In this document: piece by piece, positions 8,881 through 17,662 of the stretch | How positions within the stretch are numbered: the first letter of the stretch is position 1 | Layout: every line of letters starts with the position of its first letter | Notes under the pieces: model-generated | What the model was told of the DNA's origin: nothing | Databases searched by the model: none | Seen by the model: only the letters and a program-made list of their open reading frames with translations | Position numbers and translations under genes: made by a program | Assembly (NCBI RefSeq): GCF_009660225.1 | Contig: NZ_CP045920.1 | Span: 434,001 to 498,000, forward strand | DNA: 64,000 nucleotides | Reading direction: 5' to 3' | Source: Pseudactinotalea sp. HY158 | GTDB lineage: Bacteria; Actinomycetota; Actinomycetes; Actinomycetales; Beutenbergiaceae

Positions 8881-9894
8881 ATGACGGCTGGAGCAGGAAC
8901 AGTGCGGTGGGGGATTCTCGGCCCCGGACGCATCGCGAGCAACGTCGCCCGGGACTGGGCCAGCGTGACCGGCGGGGAGCTGGCCGCGGTCGCCTCCCGC
9001 TCCCCGGAGCGTGCCCGGGCCTTCGCCGAGGAGTTCGCGATCCCCCGCGCCTACGGCTCCTACGAGGAGCTGCTCGCCGACCCGCAGATCGACGCCGTGT
9101 ACGTCGCCACCCCGCACTCCTTCCACCGGGCGCACGGGCTGGCCGTGATCGCGGCCGGCAAGGCGCTGCTCATGGAGAAGTCGTTCACCGCCACGCTCGC
9201 CGGCGCCGAGGATCTCGTCGCCGCCGCCCGCGCCGCGGGAACGTTCGTCATGGAGGCGATGTGGACCCGCTTCCAGCCGGCGGTCGTGCGGCTGCGTCAG
9301 CTCATCGCCGACGGCGCGATCGGCGAGGTGCGCAACGTCCAGGCCGAACTGGGGGTGAGCCGGCCGCTCGATCCCCGCGACCGCACCTTCGCCCTCGACC
9401 TCGGCGGGGGAACGATCCTCGACCTGGGCGTGTACGTCGTCTCCTTCGCCCACCTCGTGCTCGGGGCACCGGACCGGGTGTCGGTCTCCGGGTCGCTGCT
9501 CCCGACCGGGACCGACGCCGAGAGCGCCTACCTGCTCGCCTATGAGGACGGCCGGGCGGCGACGCTGAGCACGTCCTTCCTCGCCCCCTCCCCGGGAATG
9601 GCCCGGGTGTTCGGCACCGAGGGCTGGCTCGAACTACCGCCCCGGTTCCACCACCCCGACCGGGTGATCCTGCACCGCCCCGACGCCGCCGGCCGCACGA
9701 GCGGCGAGCCGGAGGTCTTCCATCTGCCACCACGCGGGGCCGGCTACGCGCACGAGTTCGACGAGGTGCACGACTGCCTCGCCCGGGGAGCGAGCGAGTC
9801 GGCGACCATGCCGCTCGAGGCGAGCCTCGCCGTCCAGACGATCCTGCAGCAGGCGGCCGACGACCTCGGGGTCGAACTCTACGAGCGGGAGTGA
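8881..9894 (+). CDS. Gfo/Idh/MocA-family NAD(P)-dependent oxidoreductase
   Basis: A 337-residue enzyme with an N-terminal Rossmann fold (WGILGPGRIASN at about 9-20), followed by the family's SRSPERA and ATPHSFHR segments and the conserved catalytic-lysine motif MEKSFT (usually EKP/EKS). The C-terminal alpha/beta domain begins near TRFQPAV. Members oxidise or epimerise sugars, inositols or diols; trans-1,2-dihydrobenzenediol dehydrogenase-like enzymes match best in length. The substrate is not deducible. The ATG at 8881 is preceded by GGAAGGAG, better than the ATG at 8866. The 3' end overlaps the convergent metX by 16 bp. Confidence 0.88.
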   Translation: MTAGAGTVRWGILGPGRIASNVARDWASVTGGELAAVASRSPERARAFAEEFAIPRAYGSYEELLADPQIDAVYVATPHSFHRAHGLAVIAAGKALLMEKSFTATLAGAEDLVAAARAAGTFVMEAMWTRFQPAVVRLRQLIADGAIGEVRNVQAELGVSRPLDPRDRTFALDLGGGTILDLGVYVVSFAHLVLGAPDRVSVSGSLLPTGTDAESAYLLAYEDGRAATLSTSFLAPSPGMARVFGTEGWLELPPRFHHPDRVILHRPDAAGRTSGEPEVFHLPPRGAGYAHEFDEVHDCLARGASESATMPLEASLAVQTILQQAADDLGVELYERE

Positions 9895-11111
9895 GCGAGG
9901 AACTCGGTGAGGATCGCACCGAGTTGATCGGATTCGATGAGGAAGCCGTCGTGCCCGTACGCCGAGCTGATCTCGCGATACGAGCCGCCGGCGCCCTCGG
10001 CGATGCGGCGTGACTGCGACACCGGGAACAGTCGGTCGGAGTCCACGCCGATCGCGAGCACGCGCGCGGTGATGCCGGCGAGCGCCGCCTCGACCCCGCC
10101 GCGGTCGCGCCCGAGGTCGTGGGTGAGCATCGTGTGCGTGAGCACGAGGTAGGAGTTCGCGTCGAAGCGGCGGGCCAGCTTGCCGCCGTGATGGTCGAGG
10201 TAGGACTGCACCGCGAAGCGGCCGCCGCCGCCGAGCGGCTCCTCGCCGCCCTGGGGGAGGCGGCCGAACCGTTCGTCGAGCTCGAGCGCGCTGCGGTAGG
10301 TCGTGTGCGCGATCTGGCGGGCGATCGTCAGGCCCACGTGCGGGCCCTCGTTGTCGGCCGCGTCGTAGTAGTCGCCGCCGCGGAAGTTCGGATCGGCCTG
10401 GATGGCCGCGAGCTGCGGGTGGGCCCACGCGATCTGGTCGCCGCTCGTCTGGGCACACGTGGCGATCGCGGCCACGGCGGCGACCCGACTCGGATGGCCG
10501 GCGGCCCACTCCAGGGCCCGGTGCCCGCCCATCGATCCGCCGACCACGAGCGCCCACGTGCCGATCCCGAGCCGGTCGGCCAGGTCGGCCTCCGCAGCGA
10601 CCTGGTCCCGGGTGGTCAGGTACGGGAAGCGCGAGCCCCACGGGGTGCCGTTCGGGGCGGGCGAGGAGGGGCCGGTCGAACCCTGACAGCCGCCGAGGAC
10701 GTTGGGGGCGACGACGAAGTACTCGTCCGTGTCGATCGCCAGGCCCGGGCCCACGATGCCACCCCACCAACCGTCCGAGGGGTGACCGGCCATGCTCTCA
10801 CCGGCGACGTGGGAGTCGCCGGTGAGAGCATGCAGGATGAGGACGGCGTTGCTTCCCTCGGCGTTCAGCTCGCCCCACGTCTGGTAGGCCATGCGGACGG
10901 CCGGAAGCCGGCCACCCGCCTCGAGGTGGAGGGGCCCCAGGTCCATGAATCTCCTCATCCCGGCAGGCATGTCCTCACGCCACCCGCCCGTGGCCGGGAT
11001 GACCGGCGGCAGTGTGCGTGGGCGCGACGGCAGCCGCACGGGATGCGGCCGGCCCGTCGCGGCGGGCCGCCGCGCAGGGTCGCCTTCGGAACGGATGGTC
11101 ACGGAGCTCAC
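9879..11111 (-). CDS. metX: Homoserine O-acetyltransferase
   Basis: Transfers an acetyl group from acetyl-CoA to homoserine, the activating step of methionine synthesis. An alpha/beta-hydrolase-fold protein of 410 residues with the family's ILHALTGDSH, GCQGSTGP, nucleophile VGGSMGGHRALEW and C-terminal YGHDGFLIE (catalytic Asp/His) motifs, plus NSYLVLTH. It lies 13 nt downstream of metY, in one minus-strand operon. The start is uncertain. GTG at 11111 gives the longest form. GTG at 11102, three codons in, has AGGTGAG a few nt before it and may be the true start. The first 40 residues are a poorly conserved Pro/Arg-rich extension. The stop-side end overlaps the convergent oxidoreductase by 16 bp. 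Confidence 0.94.
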   Translation of the reverse strand: MSSVTIRSEGDPARRPAATGRPHPVRLPSRPRTLPPVIPATGGWREDMPAGMRRFMDLGPLHLEAGGRLPAVRMAYQTWGELNAEGSNAVLILHALTGDSHVAGESMAGHPSDGWWGGIVGPGLAIDTDEYFVVAPNVLGGCQGSTGPSSPAPNGTPWGSRFPYLTTRDQVAAEADLADRLGIGTWALVVGGSMGGHRALEWAAGHPSRVAAVAAIATCAQTSGDQIAWAHPQLAAIQADPNFRGGDYYDAADNEGPHVGLTIARQIAHTTYRSALELDERFGRLPQGGEEPLGGGGRFAVQSYLDHHGGKLARRFDANSYLVLTHTMLTHDLGRDRGGVEAALAGITARVLAIGVDSDRLFPVSQSRRIAEGAGGSYREISSAYGHDGFLIESDQLGAILTEFLAHSRS

Positions 11112-11124
11112 CTCGCATCGGTCC

Positions 11125-12465
11125 TCAGACGGTGGCCGCGGATTCGGTGGTCACGGCGGCGGCCGCGGCGAATCCGAGGGTCAAGTCGTCGAGGATATCC
11201 CCGATGTGCTCGATTCCGACAGACAACCGGACCAAGCCCGGTGTGACGCTGCTCGCCGCCTGCTCCTCGGGGGTGAGCTGGCTGTGCGTGGTCGAGGCCG
11301 GGTGGATGACGAGCGAGCGCACGTCGCCGATGTTCGCGACGAGGGAGTGCAGCTGGAGTGCGTCGACGAAGGCCTTGCCCGCCGCGAGCCCGCCGGCGAT
11401 CTCGAAGGAGATGACCGCGCCCGCGCCCTGGGGGGTGTACTTGCGCGCGAGCTCGTAGTACGGGCTCGACGGCAGCGAGGCCCAGTTGATCGAGAGCACC
11501 TGCGCGTGCCCGTCGAGGAACTCGGCCACCTTGTGGGTGTTCTCGATGTGGCGCTCGAGGCGCAGCGAGAGGGTCTCGATGCCCTGGGCGATGAGGAACG
11601 CGTTGAACGGGCTCGCGGCCGGGCCGAGGTCGCGGAGCAGCTGCACGCGGGCCTTGAGGATGTAGGAGAGGTTCGCCCCGAACGGGCCGCCGACGCCCAG
11701 ATCCTTGGCGTAGGTGAGGCCGTGGTAGCTGGCGTCGGGGGTGTTGAATCCGGGGAAGCGCTCGGGGTGCTGGGCGTAGTCGAAGGACCCGCCGTCGACG
11801 ATCACCCCGGCGATCGAGTTGCCGTGCCCGCCGAGGAACTTGGTCGCCGAATGGATGACGACGTCGGCCCCCCACTCGAGCGGGCGCAGCAGGTAGGGGG
11901 TCGCCACCGTGTTGTCCACGACGAGGGGGACGCCGAAGGAGTGGGCGACCGCGGCGACGGCCTCGATGTCGAGGATGTCACCCTTGGGGTTGGGGATCGA
12001 CTCGCCGTAGAACAGCTTCGTGTTGGGCCGGATCGCGGCCTGCCAGGACTGCGGGTCGTCGGGGTCCTCGACGAAGGTGACCTCGATGCCGAGCTTGGGC
12101 AGGGTGTGGTGGAGCAGGTTGTAGGCGCCGCCGTAGAGGGAGGGGGAGGCGACGACGTGGTCGCCCGCCTCGGCGATGTTGAGGATCGCGACGAACTCGG
12201 CGGACTGTCCGGACGCGACGAGGAGTGCGCCGACCCCGCCCTCGAGGGAGGCGACGCGCTCCTCGACGACGGCCGTGGTCGGGTTGGTGATCCGGGTGTA
12301 GATCGGGCCGAGGTCGCTCAACGCGAAGCGGGCCGCGGCCTCGTCGGTGTCCTTGAACACGAACGAGGTGGTCTGGTAGATCGGCAGGGCGCGGGAGCCG
12401 GTGGTCTCATCGGCGGTCTGGCCGGCGTGGACCTGTCGGGTCTCGAAGTTCCAGGTGGTACTCAT
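11125..12465 (-). CDS. metY: O-acetylhomoserine sulfhydrylase
   Basis: PLP enzyme of the Cys/Met metabolism family that combines O-acetylhomoserine with sulfide to give homocysteine. It works directly after MetX, the next gene. The 446 residues are typical in length. Motifs: ETRQVHAGQ at the N-terminus, YTRITNPTT, SGQSAEF, VVDNTVATPYL, and HSATKFLGGHG containing the Schiff-base lysine. It is first in the metY-metX operon. Overlapping palindromes about 110-140 nt upstream could be an operator or an RNA structure for sulfur or methionine control. Confidence 0.95.
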   Translation of the reverse strand: MSTTWNFETRQVHAGQTADETTGSRALPIYQTTSFVFKDTDEAAARFALSDLGPIYTRITNPTTAVVEERVASLEGGVGALLVASGQSAEFVAILNIAEAGDHVVASPSLYGGAYNLLHHTLPKLGIEVTFVEDPDDPQSWQAAIRPNTKLFYGESIPNPKGDILDIEAVAAVAHSFGVPLVVDNTVATPYLLRPLEWGADVVIHSATKFLGGHGNSIAGVIVDGGSFDYAQHPERFPGFNTPDASYHGLTYAKDLGVGGPFGANLSYILKARVQLLRDLGPAASPFNAFLIAQGIETLSLRLERHIENTHKVAEFLDGHAQVLSINWASLPSSPYYELARKYTPQGAGAVISFEIAGGLAAGKAFVDALQLHSLVANIGDVRSLVIHPASTTHSQLTPEEQAASSVTPGLVRLSVGIEHIGDILDDLTLGFAAAAAVTTESAATV

Positions 12466-12575
12466 CGGGCTAGCTCTCCAGTGATCGGCGGGATGGTACG
12501 GCCCGACGCAGCGCGGAACCAGTCATCCCTGTGGGGGTGATGGCGGTGCGCACGCCGTGCGGCGCGACCCCGGTG

Positions 12576-12607
12576 ACTTCAGGCCGTCTGGCCAGAACTG
12601 AAGTTCT
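12576..12607 (-). promoter_or_regulatory. Overlapping palindromes upstream of metY
   Basis: Three nested inverted repeats share bases. ACTTCA (12576-12581) pairs with TGAAGT (12599-12604), with GGCC/GGCC inside. TCTGGCCAGA (12587-12596) is a perfect palindrome. AGAACT-GA-AGTTCT occupies 12594-12607. They could be a repressor site or mutually exclusive RNA hairpins in the metY leader. No known SAM-riboswitch core was recognised. Confidence 0.5.
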
Positions 12608-12860
12608 CGGGGCAGGGCGAACGTGCGCGTCAGCGGCACATTCGAAGGAACATGACGACCACGATAGGCCGCTCGTGCCCGTGAGCACAGGGGGGTCCAC
12701 GATGCGGACACCCGGCCCCTGCGGCCGTGCGGCTCCTGCGGTCCGCGCGGTCCGACCGGTGCGGCTCGCTCGACGGCCGTGACCAGCGTGATCGGAGTGG
12801 CAGATGTGACTCGTGTGATGAAAGCGAAGGAAGAAACGTATGTGGGTGTAGAGGCGGGTG

Positions 12861-12889
12861 TTCACTTCGTTGCGAAAGTTCAGTAGGGT
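12861..12889 (+). promoter_or_regulatory. Likely promoter of the NlpC/P60 gene
   Basis: TTCACT (12861-12866) and TAGGGT (12884-12889) are 17 nt apart, giving a start near 12896 and a leader of about 108 nt before the GTG. Confidence 0.45.
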
Positions 12890-13003
12890 GGCGCGGGTGA
12901 CCCTGGCGGGAGAGTCGTCGACGAAGTCAACGCGCCGCGCCGGAGGGTGACGAGAAGCCGGGCGATTCCCCGCGGCCCGGCGAAGTCGATGGAAGGTGCG
13001 CGT

Positions 13004-14407
13004 GTGAAGAAGCGACGGTGGCTCGGCCGCTCGGCGGTCATCGCCGGTGGCGGGCTGGTGGCGGCCATGATCATCCTTCCCCCGGCGACGGCGGCTCCCA
13101 GCGATGACGACATCGCCGCCGTGAACGAACAGGCGGAGGACACGAGCCGCCAGGTCGCCGAACTCGAGGTGGAACTGGCCACCAACTCGGCCGAGTTGGA
13201 CCGGGCGACGCTCCAGTCCCAGATCGCCGCCGAGGACTTCAACGACGCCACCGTCGAACTCGACCAGGCCGAGTCCGCGGCCGCCGAGGCGCAGGAGGCG
13301 CTCACCGCCGCCAACGCGGAACGGGACGAGGCGCGCGCCGCGGTCGCCGCGATCGCGATGTCGGCCTACCGCAACGGCGGCAGCTTCTCCCAGCTGAGCA
13401 TGTTCCTCGAGGCCGACGGCATCACCGACGCCATCAATTCCGCGAACACGTTCAGCGTGCTCGGCACGAGCGCCGAGGGCGCCCTGCAGCGGATGGAGGC
13501 CGCCGAGGTCGTTGCGAGCCACGCCCGCGAGAACGCGGACGAGGCCGTGGCGGAGCAGCAGGTCGCCACCGCGGCGCTGGCCGAGGCCGACGCCGAGGCG
13601 GCGGCGAGTGCGCAGGCCGCCGAGTCGGCCGTCGCCGCGTCGCAGCAGCGCCGCGACGAGCTGATCCACCAGCTGGCGGACCTGCGGAACACCTCCGTGG
13701 CGATGGAGCGGGAGCGTCAGGATGCCCTCGACGCCGAGCGTCGGGAGCGTGAGAACGCCGCGGCCCGGGCCGCGATCGAGGATGCCGCGCGGAACCCGGG
13801 GCCGTCCGAGACGTCGACCAACGGATCGGCCGGCCCGAGCGACCCGGGCGACACCTCCGCGTCGGAACGGCCCACGACCGCGCCGCCCACCACCGCCCCG
13901 CCCACGACCGCGCCCGATCCGCGCCCGAGCGTCGCACCGAAGCCGGACCCGACGCCGTCGGCCAAGCCCAGTCCGAAACCCAGCCCGAAGCCCACCCCGA
14001 AGCCGGATCCGGAGCCGAAGCCGGATCCGAAGCCGCCCGCACCCTCGGGCGCCGGCCAGGTCGCGCTCGAATGGGCCAAGACCCAGATCGGCAAGCCCTA
14101 CGTCTACGGCGCCGCGGGCCCGAACTCCTACGACTGCTCGGGCCTGACGATGCAGGCCTTCAAGCGGGCCGGGATCAACCTGCCGCGCACCTCCCGGTCG
14201 CAGTACTACGCGGGCACGCACGTGCCGGTCGACCAGATGAAGCCGGGGGACCTGTTCTTCTACAGCAGCAGCGGCCCCTCCGGGATCTATCACGTGGCGA
14301 TCTACGCCGGGAACGGGATGCGGCTGCACGCCCCGTCCGCCGGGAAGACCGTCGAGCTCGTGCCGATGTACTGGACGAACGTGCTGCCGCAGGCGGTGCG
14401 TTTCTAA
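13004..14407 (+). CDS. Secreted NlpC/P60 peptidoglycan endopeptidase with coiled-coil N-terminus
   Basis: A wall hydrolase of the RipA/CwlO type that cleaves peptidoglycan stem peptides. The GTG at 13004 sits 8 nt after GGAAGG and gives an ideal signal peptide (MKKRRWLGRSAVIAGG... cleaved near ATAAPS). The ATG at 12989 is less likely. Residues about 40-250 are Ala/Glu-rich heptads forming a long coiled coil like the regulatory arm of RipA. A Ser/Pro/Lys linker with repeated KPSPKP-type units follows (about 275-350). The C-terminal NlpC/P60 domain has the catalytic Cys in YDCSGLTMQ, the His in YHVAIYAG and a third polar residue in LHAPSAG. It converges on ppa, sharing a strong hairpin terminator. 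Confidence 0.92.
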   Translation: MKKRRWLGRSAVIAGGGLVAAMIILPPATAAPSDDDIAAVNEQAEDTSRQVAELEVELATNSAELDRATLQSQIAAEDFNDATVELDQAESAAAEAQEALTAANAERDEARAAVAAIAMSAYRNGGSFSQLSMFLEADGITDAINSANTFSVLGTSAEGALQRMEAAEVVASHARENADEAVAEQQVATAALAEADAEAAASAQAAESAVAASQQRRDELIHQLADLRNTSVAMERERQDALDAERRERENAAARAAIEDAARNPGPSETSTNGSAGPSDPGDTSASERPTTAPPTTAPPTTAPDPRPSVAPKPDPTPSAKPSPKPSPKPTPKPDPEPKPDPKPPAPSGAGQVALEWAKTQIGKPYVYGAAGPNSYDCSGLTMQAFKRAGINLPRTSRSQYYAGTHVPVDQMKPGDLFFYSSSGPSGIYHVAIYAGNGMRLHAPSAGKTVELVPMYWTNVLPQAVRF

Positions 14408-14490
14408 CAGGGGGCGGCTGAGTGCGCCCGGTGAGCCCGGTCGGTCCCACGGGCCGGCGGTGGTCGGCGAACGAACAAGGGCTCGTCGAA

Positions 14491-14537
14491 CGAATAAGGG
14501 GCCGGTCACCCGGGGAAGGTGACCGGCCCCTTATTCG
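14491..14537. terminator. Bidirectional hairpin terminator
   Basis: A perfect 20-bp stem: the left arm begins CGAATAAGGGGCCGG and the right arm ends CCCCTTATTCG, with a 7-nt loop (CGGGGAA). It sits between convergent genes and can serve both the NlpC/P60 gene and ppa. Confidence 0.85.
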
Positions 14538-14545
14538 CGCAGTGC

Positions 14546-14580
14546 CGATTGCGGCCGATTGCGGCCGATTGCGGCCGGTT
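14546..14580. repeat. 10-bp tandem repeat between convergent genes
   Basis: About 3.5 copies of CCGATTGCGG follow directly after the terminator. No function is apparent. Confidence 0.7.
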
Positions 14581-14634
14581 GACGAGCCGGTTGGATCGGT
14601 TGTGCGGGAGCAGCTGGGGAGACGAGCAGCCGGT

Positions 14635-15123
14635 TCAGTAGCCGGCCGTCTTGGCCCGCTCGAACGAGCGCATGATCTCCGCCTCGGCGTCCTCGCGGCC
14701 GACCCAGTGCGCGCCCTCGACGGACTTGCCGGGCTCGAGCTCCTTGTAGACCTCGAAGAAGTGCTGGATCTCCAGCCGGTGGAACTCCGACACGTCGTCG
14801 ATGTCGTTGCGCCAGGAGGCGCGCTGGTCGCCCTTGGGCACGCAGAGCACCTTGTCGTCGCCGCCGGCCTCGTCGCGCATCCGGAACATCCCGAGGGCGC
14901 GGCAGCGGATGAGGCAGCCGGGGAACGTGGGCTCCTCGAGCAGCACGAGGGCGTCGAGCGGGTCGCCGTCCTCCCCGAGAGTGCCGTCGATGAACCCGTA
15001 GTCGTCCGGGTACCGGGTGGAGGTGAAGAGCATCCGATCGAGCCGGATGCGGCCGGTCTCGTGATCCACCTCGTACTTGTTGCGCTGTCCCTTGGGGATC
15101 TCGATGGTGACGTCGAAGTCCAC
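14635..15123 (-). CDS. ppa: Inorganic pyrophosphatase
   Basis: Soluble family-I pyrophosphatase that hydrolyses PPi to drive biosynthetic reactions. The family signature is clear: [22 protein letters not shown] near the N-terminus, [20 protein letters not shown] with the metal-binding Asp residues, then DDKVLCVP and [14 protein letters not shown] placed the start at the GTG at 15123 (MDFDVTIEI...), preceded by GGGAGAGG at 5 nt. This matches the usual actinobacterial N-terminus and gives 162 residues. A longer form to 15159 would add 12 unrelated residues. Divergent from dacB. Confidence 0.95.
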   Translation of the reverse strand: MDFDVTIEIPKGQRNKYEVDHETGRIRLDRMLFTSTRYPDDYGFIDGTLGEDGDPLDALVLLEEPTFPGCLIRCRALGMFRMRDEAGGDDKVLCVPKGDQRASWRNDIDDVSEFHRLEIQHFFEVYKELEPGKSVEGAHWVGREDAEAEIMRSFERAKTAGY

Positions 15124-15209
15124 GGTTACCTCTCCCGAGTAGCTGTGTGCCTCATCCACATGAGGTACAGGTCAATCCCACTCCAGGCCGTAAGGGATAC
15201 TGAACTGCT

Positions 15210-16622
15210 ATGGCAGGAAGTCCCCGTACGCGACGCCGTCGCCCCCGAACCTGGATCCCGATCGTGCTGATCGCGGTCCTCCTCGGCGGGGGATACGTCA
15301 CTGCCGACGTCTACGACATCGTGCCCGGACCGCTCACTCTAACCGAGCCGTGGCCCGACCCCGCCCCGTTTCCGTCGGTGAGCCCGGGAGCCCCCCAGCA
15401 GGTCAAGCTGCTCGAACTGGACCCCACCGCGGCCGGACCCGCGCCCGCCGACGTCGATGCGGCCATCGGGTCCTTCGTGGGGGACGCCCGGGTCGGGGCC
15501 GCCGGGGTCCTCGTCATGGATCTGCTCAGCGGCGACGTGATCGGCGCCCACGAGGCGGCCGAGGCCCGCGTGCCGGCCTCGACCACGAAGGTCCTCACCG
15601 CCGTCGCGGCCCTGCAGGCGGCCGGGCCCGGCTATCGATTCACCACATCGGTCGTGAGCGGATCGGCCGAGGACCCGGATGCGATCACGCTCGTGGCCGG
15701 GGGCGACCTGACGCTCGCCGCCGGTGCGGGCGATCCCGACGAGGTCATCGGGCACGCCGGGCTCGCCGACCTGGCCGACGAGGTCGCGGCCGCGCTCCGG
15801 GAGAACGGGCGCAGCTCCGTCTCCCGAGTCGTGCTCGACGAGAGCCGCTGGACCGGCCCCCGGCTCGCGCCGCGCTGGGACGAGACCGATCTCGCCGGGG
15901 GATGGGCGATGCCCATGGCCCCGATCGCCGTCGACATGGGACAGCGGACGGACGGCGCGAGGCGTTCGGGGGATCCCGGTGCCGACGCCCTGACCGCGTT
16001 CGCCTCGGCGCTGGCCGACGCCGGGATCACCCAGGAGTCCGAACCCGTGACGGGCCGGGCCGCGGGCGGCGACGAACTCGGCTCGGTCCGATCGGCCCCG
16101 CTCGCCGACATCGTGGCCCACACCCTCATCGTGTCGGAGAACATCCTCGCCGAGGGCCTCGGGCGCCTCGTCGCGACCGAGACCGGTGCGGAACCGAGCT
16201 TCGCGGGCGCGGGCACCGCCGTCCTCGCCCAGCTCACCGGCCTCGGGGTGGACACCGCCGGGGTCGAGCTCTCGGACTCCTCCGGGCTCTCCTCCGCCAA
16301 CCAGATCACCCCGACCGCGCTCGCCCAGACCCTGCGGCTCGCTGCCTCCCCGCAGCATCCCCAGCTGCTGGCCGCCATCCGGGGCCTGCCGGTCGCAGGC
16401 CTCGAGGGAACGCTCTCCGCGCGGTTCACGGGCGGGCCCGCAGCCGGCCTCGTCGCCGCGAAGACCGGTAGCCTGCGCGCCACCGTGACCATGGCCGGAC
16501 TCGTGCACACCGCCGCGGACCGGGTGCTCGTCGTGGTGGCCATGGCCGATGAGGTGAGCGGTGGCCTCGATCCGACCCGCGCCGCGATCGACGACTTCTT
16601 CACCGAGATGACACGGCTGTGA
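15210..16622 (+). CDS. dacB: D-alanyl-D-alanine carboxypeptidase / endopeptidase (PBP4 type)
   Basis: A class-C penicillin-binding protein (peptidase S13) acting outside the membrane to trim peptidoglycan side chains or cross-links. The 470 residues start with a basic N-terminus and one membrane helix (about 15-32), so the protein is probably anchored. The three active-site motifs are present: STTK at 124-127 (nucleophile Ser), SEN within IVSENILAEGLGR, and KTG within AAKTGSLRA. It opens a tightly coupled run in which dacB overlaps the next gene by 4 nt (GTGA). A GATACT box 8 nt before the ATG may allow nearly leaderless transcription. Confidence 0.93.
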   Translation: MAGSPRTRRRRPRTWIPIVLIAVLLGGGYVTADVYDIVPGPLTLTEPWPDPAPFPSVSPGAPQQVKLLELDPTAAGPAPADVDAAIGSFVGDARVGAAGVLVMDLLSGDVIGAHEAAEARVPASTTKVLTAVAALQAAGPGYRFTTSVVSGSAEDPDAITLVAGGDLTLAAGAGDPDEVIGHAGLADLADEVAAALRENGRSSVSRVVLDESRWTGPRLAPRWDETDLAGGWAMPMAPIAVDMGQRTDGARRSGDPGADALTAFASALADAGITQESEPVTGRAAGGDELGSVRSAPLADIVAHTLIVSENILAEGLGRLVATETGAEPSFAGAGTAVLAQLTGLGVDTAGVELSDSSGLSSANQITPTALAQTLRLAASPQHPQLLAAIRGLPVAGLEGTLSARFTGGPAAGLVAAKTGSLRATVTMAGLVHTAADRVLVVVAMADEVSGGLDPTRAAIDDFFTEMTRL

Positions 16623-17659
16623 CGGGCCCGAACACCGGCCCGAAGACCGGTCCGGTGGACTGGCACCGCGCCCGCGCCGTCGCCACCGCCCTCGCCCCGG
16701 CCGGGCCCGCCGTGGACCGGACCGAGCTCGTCGGGATCGTGGCCCGGCTGCGCGCCCACGCGGCCGCCGCACCGGAGCACGTGGCCGACGTGACCGGGCT
16801 GACCGGTGCCGCGGCCGCCGCCACCGGCTTCGACCGGCTCATCGTGGACCGGCCCCGCTGGGCGGGCGCCAACATCGAGTCGTTCTCCACCGCGCTCACC
16901 GCCGAGCTGCCGCCGGTCTCCGCGCTCGGGCGCGGCGCCGCCGGTGCCGAGATCGGGGCGGCGCTCGCGCTGCTCAGCACCCGGGTCCTCGGCCAGTTCG
17001 ACCCGTTCACCCGGCGCCTGTTCGTCGTGGCCCCGAACATCGTGCAGGTCCATCGCGCCCTCGGGGTCGACGAGAGCGACTTCGGCCTGTGGGTGTGCCT
17101 GCACGAACAGACCCACGCCGTGCAGTTCGCCGCCGCGCCCTGGCTCGCCGACCACCTCGGCACCGCGATGAACGAGCTCGTGTCGTCGATGGCCCACGAC
17201 CCCTCCGACCGGCTCGGCGACCTGCTGCGCTCCCTGCCCGATCTCCTGCGGGAGCGGCCTGCGACCCCCTCCTCGGGAGGGGCGCTGCTCGGCGCGGTCC
17301 TGACGGCCGAGGAGGAGGAACGCATGGCGGAGGTCATGGCGGTCATGAGCCTGCTCGAGGGGCATGCCGACGTCGTGATGGACGCGGTCGGCCCCGGGGT
17401 GGTGCCCACGGTGGCGCGGATCCGGCGAGTCTTCAACCGTCGCCGCGACCGGCCGGGCCGGGTCGATCGGGTGGTGCGTCGCCTCCTCGGGATGGACGCC
17501 AAGCTCGAGCAGTACCGCGCCGGGGCCGCGTTCGTGCGGGCCGTGACCCGCCGGGTCGGCCACGACGGATTCAACGCCGTGTTCACCGGGGCCGAGTACC
17601 TGCCCACCGCCGCGGAAGTGGCCGCACCCCGGACGTGGGTGCGGCGGGTGCACGGCTGA
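16619..17659 (+). CDS. Zinc-dependent metalloprotease of the DUF2342 family
   Basis: A 346-residue protein of the actinobacterial DUF2342 / 'F420-biosynthesis associated' family. It contains HEQTHAVQF near residue 162, the zincin HExxH motif, and a Glu-rich downstream helix (MSLLEGHADVVMDAVG) that can supply the third ligand. Cellular role unknown. Its location between dacB and tilS is conserved in many actinobacteria (recalled, not checked). The GTG start overlaps the dacB stop by 4 nt, implying translational coupling. Confidence 0.87.
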   Translation: MTGPNTGPKTGPVDWHRARAVATALAPAGPAVDRTELVGIVARLRAHAAAAPEHVADVTGLTGAAAAATGFDRLIVDRPRWAGANIESFSTALTAELPPVSALGRGAAGAEIGAALALLSTRVLGQFDPFTRRLFVVAPNIVQVHRALGVDESDFGLWVCLHEQTHAVQFAAAPWLADHLGTAMNELVSSMAHDPSDRLGDLLRSLPDLLRERPATPSSGGALLGAVLTAEEEERMAEVMAVMSLLEGHADVVMDAVGPGVVPTVARIRRVFNRRRDRPGRVDRVVRRLLGMDAKLEQYRAGAAFVRAVTRRVGHDGFNAVFTGAEYLPTAAEVAAPRTWVRRVHG

Positions 17660-17662
17660 GCG

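Larger units (their letters stand above)
12466..13003. other. Divergent intergenic region between metY and the NlpC/P60 gene (538 nt)
   Basis: Contains the metY-side palindromes (12576-12607), an AT-richer stretch near 12800-12890 and the NlpC-gene promoter, then a leader of about 108 nt containing short inverted GC repeats. No coding sequence is supported here. Confidence 0.6.

Noticed and set aside
12466-12660. SAM-type riboswitch before metY
   Set aside because: The expected conserved junction and pseudoknot segments of SAM-I or SAM-IV are not visible; only simple palindromes were seen.
12896-13003. Possible ydaO (cyclic-di-AMP) riboswitch before the NlpC/P60 gene
   Set aside because: These riboswitches are common before actinobacterial wall hydrolases, but the conserved core blocks were not found in this short leader. 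A covariance-model scan would settle it.
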